Positions 42,283 through 51,739 of a stretch of 60,025 nt of DNA are shown here, one piece after another. Source of the DNA: Spirochaetaceae bacterium. GTDB taxonomy: Bacteria > Spirochaetota > Spirochaetia > Treponematales > Treponemataceae. A program made the position numbers and the translations under genes. The notes beneath the pieces are model-generated. The model was given only the letters and a program-made list of their open reading frames with translations. It was not told where the DNA came from and searched no databases. The first letter of the stretch is position 1; each line of letters begins with the position of its first letter. Location of the stretch: contig JAGBFB010000039.1 of NCBI GenBank assembly GCA_017936665.1, positions 1-60,025 of the forward strand. Direction: 5' to 3'.

Positions 42283-42311
42283 TAGTCATTTATCAAGTAA
42301 TTTTGTATATT
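42283..42311 (+). promoter_or_regulatory. Promoter giving a leaderless htrA transcript
   Basis: TAGTCA, 17-nt spacer, TATATT, then 6 nt to the ATG; no Shine-Dalgarno. Confidence 0.5.
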
Positions 42312-42317
42312 CTATTT

Positions 42318-43577
42318 ATGAAACTTTATTCTAGAACTCAAGTAGTTATAATTTCTGTTATTTGTGTTGTGATTGCAGTTTTTGCAACTTATTTCTTTAT
42401 AAACAATTTTTCTAACAGTAAAAATGATAACATAGAACAATCAACTTCATCAATTAATGAAAATGTTGAAGACGAAAATTCAAATATCCTTTCAACAGAA
42501 ACAAATCCAGAAAATGACTATTACGCTTTTCAGACTAATTTTAAGCAAACTAGATATTCTTCTGATTTAGACGAAACTTATACTCAAGATGAAATTCAAA
42601 ATATTAGCGTGTATGAAAAATGTTCTGATGCAGTTGTAAACATTAGTACAAAAGTAATTTCGTATTCATGGTTTTACGAACCTTATCCAACAGATGGAGG
42701 TTCAGGCTCAGGTTCTATAATTGATAAAAGAGGATATGTTGTAACAAATCGTCATGTAATAAAAGATGCTTACAAAATTTATATTTCACTTTCAGATGGA
42801 ACTCAATACGAAGGAACCTTAGTTGGAGAAGACGAACAAACAGATTTAGCTGTTGTAAAATTCACTCCACCAGAAAATATTGAACTTACAACCATCGGAT
42901 TTTCTGACTCAAACAAATTGCGTGTTGGACAAAAAGTTATTGCAATCGGAAATCCTTTTGGTTTTGACAGAACAATGACCACAGGAATTATTTCAAGTTT
43001 AGGCCGTCCAATTCAATCTAACGATACGATTTTTAGAGATATGATTCAAACTGATACAGCAATCAATCCGGGAAATTCAGGAGGACCTCTTTTTGATACC
43101 CAAGGAAGAATGATTGGAATTAACACAATGATTTATTCCACATCAGGAAGTTCTGCTGGAGTTGGATTTGCAATTCCTGTAAATACAGCAAAAAGAATTG
43201 TATCAGATTTAATGAAATACGGAAAAGTAAAACGAGGTTCAATGAACATCTCTGCAATCCAAATTAATTCTACATTAAGTCGATATATTGATTTACCTGT
43301 AAAAGAAGGTCTTTTAGTTTCTCAAGTTGAAAAAAACAGCAACGCAGCAAAAGCTGGATTAAAAGGCGGAACAGAAGCTGTTAGATTTACCCGTAACTCA
43401 CAAATTTTTTACATTGGTGGAGATATAATTACTGCAATAAACGGAACTCCAGTTTCATCTTCTTCAGATTACAACTCAGTTTTAGAAAATACAAAACCAG
43501 GAGACACTGCAATTGTTTCTATTATCCGAGGAAGCGAAAGAATCGATTTAAAAATCATTTTGGAAGAAAAAAAATAA
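42318..43577 (+). CDS. HtrA/DegP-family serine protease with one PDZ domain
   Basis: 419 residues from the ATG at MKLYSRTQVV. One N-terminal membrane anchor (about 9-30) and a low-complexity spacer precede the trypsin-like domain, with catalytic His146 (TNRHVIKDA), Asp176 (EQTDLAVVKF) and Ser254 (NPGNSGGPL). A single PDZ domain spans about 310-415 (LLVSQVEKNSNAAKAGLKGG). It degrades or refolds misfolded proteins in the periplasm. uvrB begins one base after its stop, so the two share a transcript. Confidence 0.93.
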   Translation: MKLYSRTQVVIISVICVVIAVFATYFFINNFSNSKNDNIEQSTSSINENVEDENSNILSTETNPENDYYAFQTNFKQTRYSSDLDETYTQDEIQNISVYEKCSDAVVNISTKVISYSWFYEPYPTDGGSGSGSIIDKRGYVVTNRHVIKDAYKIYISLSDGTQYEGTLVGEDEQTDLAVVKFTPPENIELTTIGFSDSNKLRVGQKVIAIGNPFGFDRTMTTGIISSLGRPIQSNDTIFRDMIQTDTAINPGNSGGPLFDTQGRMIGINTMIYSTSGSSAGVGFAIPVNTAKRIVSDLMKYGKVKRGSMNISAIQINSTLSRYIDLPVKEGLLVSQVEKNSNAAKAGLKGGTEAVRFTRNSQIFYIGGDIITAINGTPVSSSSDYNSVLENTKPGDTAIVSIIRGSERIDLKIILEEKK

Positions 43578-43578
43578 T

Positions 43579-45576
43579 ATGCGAAAGTTACAAGTAGTTT
43601 CACCTTACGAACCAGCAGGGGACCAAGGAAATGCAATAAAAGAACTTTCTCAAGGAATTATAAAGGGCGAAAAGTTTTTAACTCTAAAAGGAGTTACAGG
43701 CTCTGGAAAAACTTTCACAATGGCAAAAATTATTGAAGAAGTACAAAAACCAACTTTGGTAATTAGCCACAACAAAACTTTGGCAGCCCAACTTTATAAA
43801 GAATTTAAGAATTTTTTTCCTAACAACGCAGTTGAATATTTTGTTTCTTATTACGACTATTATCAGCCAGAAGCCTATGTTCCTGCAAGAGATTTATATA
43901 TCGAAAAAGATGCATCCATAAATGATGAAATTGATAGAATGCGACTTTCTGCAACCTACAGTCTGATGGAACGAAAAGATGTAATTGTAATTGCAACAGT
44001 TTCTTGCATTTACGGTTTGGGAATGCCTGACCTTTACAAAGAGATGCGACTTCACATTGACAAAGGGGAAGAACTTTCTACAACAGAAATTTCAAAACAA
44101 CTAGTAAATCTTCAATATCAAAGAAACGACATGGTTTTAGAGCGTGGTAGATTTAGAATTCGTGGAGATGTAATCGAAGTTTATCCTGCTTACATGGAAA
44201 CAGACGAAGCCTACAGAATCGAATTAGACTGGGATGAAGTTTCTCGAATCAGAAGATACAATGTAATCACAGGTGAAACAATCGAAGAATTGGACGAAAC
44301 AACAATTTATCCAGCTAAGCACTTTGTTGTTCCTGCTGATATGTTAAAAAAAGCAACTGATAGAATAAAAGAAGAACTTGAAGAACAAATTCAGTTTTTA
44401 GAATCTACAGGAAAATTAATTGAAGCACAAAGATTAAAAACCAGAACAAATTACGATATCGACATGATGAACGAAATGGGATATTGCTCTGGAATTGAAA
44501 ACTATTCAGGTCCAATTTCAGGCAGAAAAAAAGGAGAACCTCCTGCTACCCTACTTCATTATTTTCCTGACGATTTTTTATGTTTGATTGATGAATCCCA
44601 TGTTACTCTTTCTCAAATTGGTGCAATGTACGAAGGAGATAGAAGCAGGAAGCAAAACCTAATCGACTTTGGTTTTAGACTTCCAAGTGCATTGGATAAT
44701 CGTCCTTTGAAGTTTGCAGAATTTGAAGCAAAACTTAATCAAACAATATTTGTTTCGGCAACTCCTCGACAAGAAGAAATCCGACGTAGTACAAGAATTG
44801 TCGAGCAATTAATTCGTCCTACAGGTTTGCTAGATCCAGAAATTGAAGTAAGAAAAAGTGAAGGACAAATGCAAGACATTTACAACGAAATTAAAATTCG
44901 TCTTGAAAGAAATGAACGCAGTTTGCTTTTGACCCTTACAAAAAAGATGGCAGAAGATTTAACTGATTATCTTACAAATCTAAATTTAAAAGTAAAATAC
45001 ATTCACTCAGAAGTTGAAACCATAGAACGAGTAGAAATTCTAAAAGGTTTGCGTGCAGGTGAATTTGATGTTCTTGTGGGAATAAATCTTTTGCGTGAAG
45101 GAATTGACTTGCCAGAAGTTTCTTTTATCGCCATTTTAGATGCGGATAAAATTGGATTTTTGCGATCTAGCACAAGTTTGATTCAGATAATTGGACGAGC
45201 TGCCCGAAACGCAAACGGAAAAGTTGTTATGTACGCAGATAGAATGAGTGACGCCATGAAAGAAGCAATCACAGAAACTGAGCGCCGTCGTCAACTTCAA
45301 ATTGCTTACAACCAAGAATATGGAATAACTCCAAAAACAATTTCTAAAGCTATTGATGATATTTTGGTTCGCCAAAATGAAGAGAAAAAAGAAACTGTAA
45401 AAATTGAATTAGATGTTCTTAAGAAAAGCACAAATCTTATGATAAAAGATCAGCGTAGAAAACTTTTAAAAGCAATGGAAGAACAAATGATTGAATATGC
45501 AGATTGTTTAGACTTTGAATCTGCCGCAATTATTCGTGATGAAATCCAAGCCATAAAAGACACCTACGAAAAATAA
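43579..45576 (+). CDS. uvrB: UvrABC excinuclease subunit B
   Basis: 665 residues. Walker A GVTGSGKTFTMA, the beta-hairpin YYDYYQPEAY used for damage checking, DESHVTLSQ, helicase motifs VGINLLREGIDLPEV and IQIIGRAARN, and a C-terminal UVR domain (LKAMEEQMIEYADCLDFESA) that contacts UvrC. It carries out nucleotide excision repair with UvrA and UvrC, neither of which is here. No LexA-like box is evident upstream; expression presumably follows the htrA promoter. Confidence 0.98.
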   Translation: MRKLQVVSPYEPAGDQGNAIKELSQGIIKGEKFLTLKGVTGSGKTFTMAKIIEEVQKPTLVISHNKTLAAQLYKEFKNFFPNNAVEYFVSYYDYYQPEAYVPARDLYIEKDASINDEIDRMRLSATYSLMERKDVIVIATVSCIYGLGMPDLYKEMRLHIDKGEELSTTEISKQLVNLQYQRNDMVLERGRFRIRGDVIEVYPAYMETDEAYRIELDWDEVSRIRRYNVITGETIEELDETTIYPAKHFVVPADMLKKATDRIKEELEEQIQFLESTGKLIEAQRLKTRTNYDIDMMNEMGYCSGIENYSGPISGRKKGEPPATLLHYFPDDFLCLIDESHVTLSQIGAMYEGDRSRKQNLIDFGFRLPSALDNRPLKFAEFEAKLNQTIFVSATPRQEEIRRSTRIVEQLIRPTGLLDPEIEVRKSEGQMQDIYNEIKIRLERNERSLLLTLTKKMAEDLTDYLTNLNLKVKYIHSEVETIERVEILKGLRAGEFDVLVGINLLREGIDLPEVSFIAILDADKIGFLRSSTSLIQIIGRAARNANGKVVMYADRMSDAMKEAITETERRRQLQIAYNQEYGITPKTISKAIDDILVRQNEEKKETVKIELDVLKKSTNLMIKDQRRKLLKAMEEQMIEYADCLDFESAAIIRDEIQAIKDTYEK

Positions 45577-45595
45577 AACTTTTTTTAACAACTCG

Positions 45596-46198
45596 TCATT
45601 TGCCTAACAACATCAGTAAGGCTTGTTGAAAAACTTCCCCGGAAATTTCTTGCTTTAAATAAGAGCGAATCAAAGATTGCAAACTTTCAGGAAAAGATTG
45701 CCAGTAACTTCTAGACCAATCTCCCAAAGCATTACACAAGGCTCGTTCTTGCTCAGGGGGAAGAGTTCCGTTACTAAAACTGATAAACTGCAAAACCATA
45801 TCAAGCATAGCATCTACAGGCACACCGTTTACTTTTCCGTCAACTACCAAAGATTTTCCACTGCGTAAAACTTCTGCGGCACTTGATTGTTTTTTTGAGG
45901 CTAGAATATCAGGAATCATTGCGTCAACAATGTGATTAAGTTCATCTTCTGTTAAATTGGGATTTTCCTTTTGAACTAAATCCCAAGCAAAATCTTTTAA
46001 AGATTCTTGCAAACCAGAAATACTTGTGTTTATAGAATCGCTAACAGTTCTAGATAATTTCTTTGCAAATTCCTGAGGATTTACCATTCCAGAACCTAAA
46101 TCACTTTTTCTGCGTTTTACGGCAGCATCAATAGCATCCATTTCTTTTGCCGAACATCTATTGAGAATAAAATCTAAAACTTCCATTAACTCTGCCAT
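45596..46198 (-). CDS. Conserved-looking helical protein of unknown function
   Basis: 200 residues, AAAGGG about 7 nt before the ATG. It is all-helical and soluble, with no recognised domain: DFILNRCSAKEMDAIDAAVK at the start, then SISGLQESLKDFAWDLVQK, and EQERALCNALGDWSRSYWQS towards the end. Divergent from the PhnP-like gene with 73 bp between the starts. I cannot suggest a function. Confidence 0.65.
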   Translation of the reverse strand: MAELMEVLDFILNRCSAKEMDAIDAAVKRRKSDLGSGMVNPQEFAKKLSRTVSDSINTSISGLQESLKDFAWDLVQKENPNLTEDELNHIVDAMIPDILASKKQSSAAEVLRSGKSLVVDGKVNGVPVDAMLDMVLQFISFSNGTLPPEQERALCNALGDWSRSYWQSFPESLQSLIRSYLKQEISGEVFQQALLMLLGK

Positions 46199-46236
46199 AA
46201 AATTTTCCCTTTACAGAATACAGTTTTTATCTACTC

Positions 46237-46264
46237 TTGACAAGAATAAACTACAGATTATTAT
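46237..46264 (+). promoter_or_regulatory. Promoter giving a leaderless transcript for the PhnP-like gene
   Basis: Perfect TTGACA, 16-nt spacer, TATTAT, then 7 nt to the ATG; no Shine-Dalgarno. Confidence 0.6.
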
Positions 46265-46271
46265 ATTTGAT

Positions 46272-47126
46272 ATGATTATCACTTTTTTAGGAACAGGAAC
46301 AAGCCATGGAATTCCTGTAATTGGTTGCGATTGCGACTGTTGTACTTCATCCGACACAAGAAATCAACGCTTTAGAACAAGCATAGTTGTAGAAAGTTCA
46401 GACGGTAAACAAGTTCTCGTAGATACCTCCCCTGAGTTTAGACTTCAGGCGATAAAATATAAAATCAAAAAACCAAAATGCGTTTTATTAACCCACAGTC
46501 ATGCAGACCATCTTCATGGATTAGATGATTTAAGAATTTTTGCCCACACATTCACCCCTTGTTCATCAAATAATCCTGAAAAAATAAAGCCTTTAAAAAT
46601 ATTTGCCAATAAAAATACAGTAAAAGATGTTAAATCTAGATTTTCATACGTTTTCAAAAAAACTCAACTTGGAGGAGGAAAACCTCTTTTAAAATTAATT
46701 CCCTGTGAAGAATTTTCAGAAAAAAATCCTTTAAAAATTGGAAATTTAGAAATAATTCCAATCCCAATGTATCATGGAAAATTAAAAGTTTCTGGCTGGA
46801 TGTTTAAAGATAAAAACACAAAAAATTCTTTTGCATATCTTACAGATTGTAGTTTCATTCCTGAATCTTCACTTGAGTTAGTAAAAAATTGTACATACAT
46901 TGTACTTGATGCTTTAAGAGAAAAAATTCACACAACTCATTTTAATTTTGAACAAGCAATGGAGTTTGTTTCAAAAACTGAAAGCAAAGAAATTTACTTT
47001 ACACACATAAGTCATGAAACAACCCACGAAGAAATTATTCAAATAATCAAAGAATTGAAAGTAAAATTTAGTATTGAAGATAAAAACATAAATCCTGCTT
47101 GGGACGGATTAGTTTTATCAATTTGA
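46272..47126 (+). CDS. PhnP-like metallo-beta-lactamase-fold phosphodiesterase
   Basis: 284 residues from the ATG at MIITFLGTGTSHGIPVIGC. Codons further upstream would run through the promoter and an antisense gene. The N-terminal CDCDCC cluster and the intact THSHADHLHGLDDL motif fit the PhnP/COG1235 group; YLTDCSFIPES and ALREKIHTTHFNFEQAMEF are later blocks. PhnP hydrolyses cyclic phosphate esters. No phn genes are near, so the role may be more general. TTGACA promoter and ATG spacing suggest a leaderless message. Confidence 0.88.
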   Translation: MIITFLGTGTSHGIPVIGCDCDCCTSSDTRNQRFRTSIVVESSDGKQVLVDTSPEFRLQAIKYKIKKPKCVLLTHSHADHLHGLDDLRIFAHTFTPCSSNNPEKIKPLKIFANKNTVKDVKSRFSYVFKKTQLGGGKPLLKLIPCEEFSEKNPLKIGNLEIIPIPMYHGKLKVSGWMFKDKNTKNSFAYLTDCSFIPESSLELVKNCTYIVLDALREKIHTTHFNFEQAMEFVSKTESKEIYFTHISHETTHEEIIQIIKELKVKFSIEDKNINPAWDGLVLSI

Positions 47127-47132
47127 TAAAAA

Positions 47133-47969
47133 CTACAATTCTAATTCTAAGCCTGTAGAAATAGGAACTACCCTTTCTCCTAAATTTTTACGAAGATAAT
47201 CAAAGGCTCCGTTTCCAGTACAATGTCCTGTGTAAAATTTGATTGAACTTTGAATTTTTGCATAATCAATAAGTTCATCTAAATTACGCATATCTTCTGG
47301 CTTAATTTTATCAACTGAAGAATAAGGAAAATGAAATCCTCCGACATAACTTCTGATTTTTTTGTTTGGAAAAAATGCTCTTACACTTTCGATAGAATTT
47401 ATTACTCCATTATGAGAACAAGAATTAAAAATAACTAATTCACCTTTATCATCATAAATTAAAATTCCTTCATGTTTGAAATTATCTTTAACATAAGATT
47501 TTCCAAGTTTTTTGTACAAAGATTCATTTTTGTTTGGTTTTCCGTAAAAATCTACAGAACAAGGAATAAACCAACAATGAGCAGAAATCTGCAAAGGATT
47601 TTGTAAATATTTCATTCGCTTTTGTGTTCTTGAAGAAAACTTATATCCAATAAAGTGATAACCAAACTTAGATTTTCCGTAGTATTTTTCGTTATAAGGT
47701 GAAAACATCAAAATTTGAGCTTTTTCATTTAATTTGCAAAATTTATTTACACCACCTGTATGGTCATAATGGGCATGAGAAAGAACTAATGAATCAACTT
47801 TAGATAAATCAATCCCCATTTTTTTTGCATTTTTGTAAAATTTGGAATCTGGTCCAGTATCTAACAAAATGTGTTGTTCTGGTGTCTTAATTAAAAGTGA
47901 AAGTCCATGTGCTTTTTTCAAATTTCTGTTGTAAAGTGAATTTTCTAATAAAACTGTAGTGTTTATCAT
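47133..47969 (-). CDS. Metallo-beta-lactamase-fold protein, COG1237 type
   Basis: 278 residues. LIKTPEQHILLDTGPDSKFY leads into LSHAHYDHTGGVNKF, the intact HxHxDH metal motif, then FNSCSHNGVINSIESV, GGFHFPYS and FYTGHCTGNGAF. This pattern matches the COG1237 group, which includes enzymes annotated as dihydropterin-linked phosphate synthases. The N-terminus (VLLENSLYNRNLKKAHGLSL) is typical of that group. Natural substrate uncertain. It converges on the PhnP-like gene. Confidence 0.82.
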   Translation of the reverse strand: MINTTVLLENSLYNRNLKKAHGLSLLIKTPEQHILLDTGPDSKFYKNAKKMGIDLSKVDSLVLSHAHYDHTGGVNKFCKLNEKAQILMFSPYNEKYYGKSKFGYHFIGYKFSSRTQKRMKYLQNPLQISAHCWFIPCSVDFYGKPNKNESLYKKLGKSYVKDNFKHEGILIYDDKGELVIFNSCSHNGVINSIESVRAFFPNKKIRSYVGGFHFPYSSVDKIKPEDMRNLDELIDYAKIQSSIKFYTGHCTGNGAFDYLRKNLGERVVPISTGLELEL

Positions 47970-47996
47970 AATTTTTCAAAAAAAAGTAATTTAAAC

Positions 47997-48041
47997 TAAA
48001 AAAGCTGGTCAGTACATACAAACAATGTAAAGCCAGCTTCT
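47997..48041 (-). terminator. Terminator of rpmB
   Basis: AAGCTGG / CCAGCTT stem with a long loop and a T run on the minus strand, about 20 bp past the stop. Confidence 0.75.
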
Positions 48042-48060
48042 TTAACAAAACTAAACTAGA

Positions 48061-48252
48061 TTAAACCTTCTTTACGATATATCCGCTTCGAAGACAACGT
48101 GTACATAGTTTTACAGTTGTAGTTGTACCGTCAATTTCAGTTTTTACCTCAACAAGGTTAGGTTTCCATGTGCGGCGTTGATGATTTCTTGACTTACTAA
48201 CTGTGTTACCTGACATTGTACCTTTTCCACAAATTTCACATCTTCTTGACAT
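48061..48252 (-). CDS. rpmB: Large-subunit ribosomal protein bL28
   Basis: 63 residues from the ATG at MSRRCEICGKGTMSGN; longer frames upstream read through promoter-like DNA. RNHQRRTWKPNL is the conserved core and CTRCLRSGYIVKKV the end. Two Cys pairs (CEIC and CTRC) mark it as the zinc-binding form of bL28, which lets zinc status influence ribosome composition in organisms with both forms. Confidence 0.96.
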   Translation of the reverse strand: MSRRCEICGKGTMSGNTVSKSRNHQRRTWKPNLVEVKTEIDGTTTTVKLCTRCLRSGYIVKKV

Positions 48253-48385
48253 ATTTTCCCTACCTAAAAAATTACATAATAAAAAAACTAGTAAACTGCC
48301 TAGCATCATACAGAATAACTAGTTAAAATATACTAACAAATACATTAAAAAAAGTCAACAAACAAAACAAACAAAGCACAAAGAT

Positions 48386-48414
48386 TGCTATATTTTTAAA
48401 CTTATTATATACTT
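48386..48414 (+). promoter_or_regulatory. Promoter giving a leaderless dus transcript
   Basis: TTGCTA, 17-nt spacer, TATACT, then 7 nt to the ATG; no Shine-Dalgarno. Confidence 0.6.
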
Positions 48415-48421
48415 TTTTCAA

Positions 48422-49423
48422 ATGAAACTCTTACTAGCACCAATGGCAACACTTTCTCATGAAGCATTACGAAACCTAATTTTTAGATTTGGAGGATGCG
48501 ACGAATATTACTGCGAAATGATTCATGCAACTTCCCTTGTTTCAGGTGGAAAATTTGAAGAATATTACATACGAACTCAACCAGAGCCAGACAAAATGGT
48601 TTGGCAACTTACTGATTACAGAGAAGAAGCCTTAAAAGAAGCAAGTAAAATAGTTAGTGAACTTGGTGGTATTGGAATTGATATCAACATGGGATGTCCT
48701 GCTCCAGACATTTACAGAACTGGTGCAGGTTGTGCTTGGATGAGTAAATCGCTACAAGAAGTATCTTCAATGTTAAGTAAAGTAAAATCAGTTTTAGATA
48801 GTTCTATTACATCTTGTAAACGATTAAGTTGTAAAATTCGTTTAGGAGAAGAAGATTTTACCATAGAAAAACTTTTTACTTACTGCGATATGTTAGTTTC
48901 TGAAGGTGTTACTCAAATTACACTTCATCCAAGAACTAGAAAAGAAAAATACACAAGAAAAGCCCGCTGGGAATATGTAAATCAACTTTGTGAATATCTA
49001 AAAACAAAATATAGTTCTTTAAATTTACAGATTATAGGAAACGGAAGTATTTTTTCTGTAGAAGATGCAATTTCTAGCATAAAAAAAGCTCCAAATATCG
49101 ACGGAATTATGCTTGGTCGTAGTGCTATTCAAAAACCATGGCTTTTTAAGCAAATTTCATCAGCCTTATCAAATGAAGAATTTAAAACAGAAATTGATTT
49201 ATTTGAACTTGCTATTGATTTTATGAAGGATATTGAAAATTGTCAGCCACAAGAATTTTGGAAAACTCGCAAACAACGATTTTTTATTTATTTTTGCGAT
49301 AATTTTCAGTTTGGAAATTATCTAAAATCACAGTTGATAAATAACGATGGATTTGAAATACAAAAAAATATTTTGCAAGAATATTTTGAAAAAATGCCCT
49401 CCGAAAGATTTTTGACAATTTGA
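48422..49423 (+). CDS. tRNA-dihydrouridine synthase
   Basis: 333 residues. LAPMATLSHEALRNLI binds FMN, DINMGCPAPDIYRTGAG carries the catalytic Cys, ITLHPRTRKEKY and IGNGSIFSVEDA follow, and GIMLGRSAIQKPWLF is the C-terminal FMN block. The sequence fits the Dus family (PF01207) but I cannot assign it to DusA, B or C. It reduces uridines in the tRNA D-loop. Canonical promoter spacing places the transcription start at the ATG. Confidence 0.92.
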   Translation: MKLLLAPMATLSHEALRNLIFRFGGCDEYYCEMIHATSLVSGGKFEEYYIRTQPEPDKMVWQLTDYREEALKEASKIVSELGGIGIDINMGCPAPDIYRTGAGCAWMSKSLQEVSSMLSKVKSVLDSSITSCKRLSCKIRLGEEDFTIEKLFTYCDMLVSEGVTQITLHPRTRKEKYTRKARWEYVNQLCEYLKTKYSSLNLQIIGNGSIFSVEDAISSIKKAPNIDGIMLGRSAIQKPWLFKQISSALSNEEFKTEIDLFELAIDFMKDIENCQPQEFWKTRKQRFFIYFCDNFQFGNYLKSQLINNDGFEIQKNILQEYFEKMPSERFLTI

Positions 49424-49430
49424 AAAATGA

Positions 49431-50114
49431 TTAAAATTCATTTACAAAACCTTGCCAGATAATTTTACCTTTTTCCATTTTTATAACATAATCTCCAAGA
49501 AATTTTGCTTCTTCCTTATCGTGAGTAACTAAAACTGAAGTAAAGCCTAATTCTTCTTGGGATTTTTTTATATCTTGTGCAAGAGTTTTTGCCAAAGGTT
49601 TATCTAAAGCAGAAAAAGGCTCATCAAAAAGAATAAGACTTGGTTTTACAATTAAAGTACGAGCAAGACTTACGCGTTGGGCTTCTCCACCAGAAAGTGA
49701 AGTTACATCCCGAGTTGCAAAATCCTCTAAATTAAATTTTTGCAAAAATTCAGTCGCCATAATACGACTTTCTTTTTTTGAAAAACCTCTACAACGCAAA
49801 CCGTAGCCCACATTGTCATCCACACGCAAATGAGGAAACAAAACTGCATTCTGAAAAACCATTCCAATATCACGTTTTGCAGGATTTATTTTTGAACAAT
49901 CTTTTCCATCAATAAAAATCTTTGCAGGATTTTCTTTTGAATCAATATTATCTGGTTCAACAAGCCCCGAAATCATCTGTAAAACTGTGGATTTTCCACT
50001 ACCAGAATGTCCAAACAAAACTAAAGTTTTTCCTTTAGGAACAGAACATGAAAAATCAACTGAACAATTAGGCCAATATTTTTGCAAAGAATTACAAATT
50101 AAAAAATCATTCAT
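49431..50114 (-). CDS. thiQ: Thiamine ABC transporter ATP-binding protein
   Basis: 227 residues from the ATG with AAGGAAG 5-6 nt upstream; the longer frame lies inside the permease gene. Walker A GHSGSGKST, Q-loop GMVFQNAVLFPH, signature LSGGEAQRVSLAR, Walker B LILFDEPFSALD and the H-loop VTHDKEEA are all present. The assignment to thiamine rests on its place behind the binding-protein and permease genes under a TPP riboswitch. The ATG overlaps the permease stop by four bases. Confidence 0.88.
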   Translation of the reverse strand: MNDFLICNSLQKYWPNCSVDFSCSVPKGKTLVLFGHSGSGKSTVLQMISGLVEPDNIDSKENPAKIFIDGKDCSKINPAKRDIGMVFQNAVLFPHLRVDDNVGYGLRCRGFSKKESRIMATEFLQKFNLEDFATRDVTSLSGGEAQRVSLARTLIVKPSLILFDEPFSALDKPLAKTLAQDIKKSQEELGFTSVLVTHDKEEAKFLGDYVIKMEKGKIIWQGFVNEF

Positions 50115-51739
50115 AAAAACTTCCTTAAAAATTGATAAAATCCTTTTAAAATAAAACAACTTGAACCTACTATCATTAGAATAATTCCACAGACGCAAGA
50201 TGAATTAAACTGATAGGAAGAAGCCAATCTAAATGTATATAAGGAAAGAGGTGTGAAATTTTGAATTGATAAAATTAAGGGTAAAGTTGCATCACCACAA
50301 CTAATTGCAAAGCTAAAAGCAAAAGCTGAAAAAATGCTTTCTTTTACATTAGGAATATAAACCCAAAAAATTGATTTTGATTTATCTTCTGAAAAGATTT
50401 TACAAACATCATCTATTTGTAAAGAAATTTTATCAAGATTATTTGAAATCAACCTAAATGCAAAAGGAAACGCAACTACACTTTGAAAAATTGATAAAGT
50501 AAAAAAATTTGGTTCTAAATTAAATAATTGTGAAAAAATAATTATTCCGTATCCTGTGATTACAGAAGAAATTGTCAAAGGAACAAGAGGAAGTATTTTT
50601 ATCAAAATACTATTTCTGGATTTTTTATTTAATCTAAAAAACAAGGAACAAGTTAGAGCAAAAATAACAGTTAAAGTTGCAGTACATAAAGCAGTAATTA
50701 TAGAATCCTTAATTGATAAATACAAATTTTTGTTTGACAACACATCACCAAATTTTGCAAAAGAAGAAAAAATTAATGAAAGAAATGGCATTAAGAAAAA
50801 TACAAAAATTAATGTTATCAATATTGATAAAAAAACTTTTTCTGATAATTTTTTTATTTTTACACAAATAAATTCGTTACAAGAGTTTCGGTTTTTAGAA
50901 GATTTTTTTTCAAGAATCAACACTATTAAACACAATAAAGTTGCAGTAAAAGTTTCGATAATCCCTAAAACTGAAGCCATTTTATAATTCAATGTGTTTT
51001 TTACAGATTGATAAATTTCAACCTCGATAGTTGTGCAACCGATTGCACCAAAAAGCAAAACGATTATAAAACTAAAAAAACAGTACAAAAAAACCGTAAT
51101 TGCAGAAGAACAGATTGCTGTTGAAATTTGATAAATTGTTACCGAAAAAAAACGTCGTATCGGATTTGCACCTAAAATTAATGCAGCATTTTCTTGGCGA
51201 GAATCAATTTTTGACCAAACATCGCTACAAGTTTTCATCACTAGTGGAAAGTTGTAAAATCCTTGGGCAATAATTATTCCTGTAAAAGAATATAAAAAAG
51301 TGATTGGTGTCGTATTCAAGTTAAAAACTGATTTTATAAATTGATTCAAACTTCCATTCATTCCAAAAAATTGAACATAAGCAAGTGCAACTAACAGGGT
51401 AGGAACACAAAAAGGAATTGCTGATAATGAAACAAAAAACTTTTTTAAAGGAAATTCCCTATGAGATATAAAAAATCCCATAGGAACACCAATTAACATC
51501 GCAATTACTGTTGAGAAAAATGCTTGTTTTATCGTAAAAACAAGTGCATTAAAAATATATTTGAAAGAATAAATATTACTAGAACCAAAATTTATTGTTT
51601 CATTTTGAGAAAATATAGGAATTATTGAAAAAATTAGAGGAAGTACAAAGGCACAAATCAATAAAAAAGCAAGTAAAATTGCAATGCTTATAGAAACATA
51701 CCTAAGTATTCCTCCAAAATTGATTTTGTTATTCTGCAT
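50111..51739 (-). CDS. thiP: Thiamine ABC transporter permease
   Basis: 542 residues with about 12 membrane segments in two homologous halves, as in ThiP, where both permease units are fused. The first half has the EAA-type loop ENAALILGANPIRRFF near residue 185-200; the second has a weaker equivalent around DVCKIFSEDKSKSIFWVYIP. It overlaps the binding-protein gene by 11 bases. Together with ThiB and ThiQ it imports thiamine or its phosphates. Confidence 0.88.
   Translation of the reverse strand: MQNNKINFGGILRYVSISIAILLAFLLICAFVLPLIFSIIPIFSQNETINFGSSNIYSFKYIFNALVFTIKQAFFSTVIAMLIGVPMGFFISHREFPLKKFFVSLSAIPFCVPTLLVALAYVQFFGMNGSLNQFIKSVFNLNTTPITFLYSFTGIIIAQGFYNFPLVMKTCSDVWSKIDSRQENAALILGANPIRRFFSVTIYQISTAICSSAITVFLYCFFSFIIVLLFGAIGCTTIEVEIYQSVKNTLNYKMASVLGIIETFTATLLCLIVLILEKKSSKNRNSCNEFICVKIKKLSEKVFLSILITLIFVFFLMPFLSLIFSSFAKFGDVLSNKNLYLSIKDSIITALCTATLTVIFALTCSLFFRLNKKSRNSILIKILPLVPLTISSVITGYGIIIFSQLFNLEPNFFTLSIFQSVVAFPFAFRLISNNLDKISLQIDDVCKIFSEDKSKSIFWVYIPNVKESIFSAFAFSFAISCGDATLPLILSIQNFTPLSLYTFRLASSYQFNSSCVCGIILMIVGSSCFILKGFYQFLRKFL

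Noticed and set aside
43540-43600. SOS box before uvrB
   Set aside because: uvrB starts one base after htrA, and no paired LexA-type sequence is visible there or before htrA.
46161-46271. Extended start of the PhnP-like protein
   Set aside because: The stretch includes a perfect TTGACA promoter and part of an antisense gene; conserved sequence begins at MIITFLGTG.
50115-50198. Extended start of thiQ
   Set aside because: It overlaps thiP; the ATG at 50114 has AAGGAAG and a normal ABC protein start.
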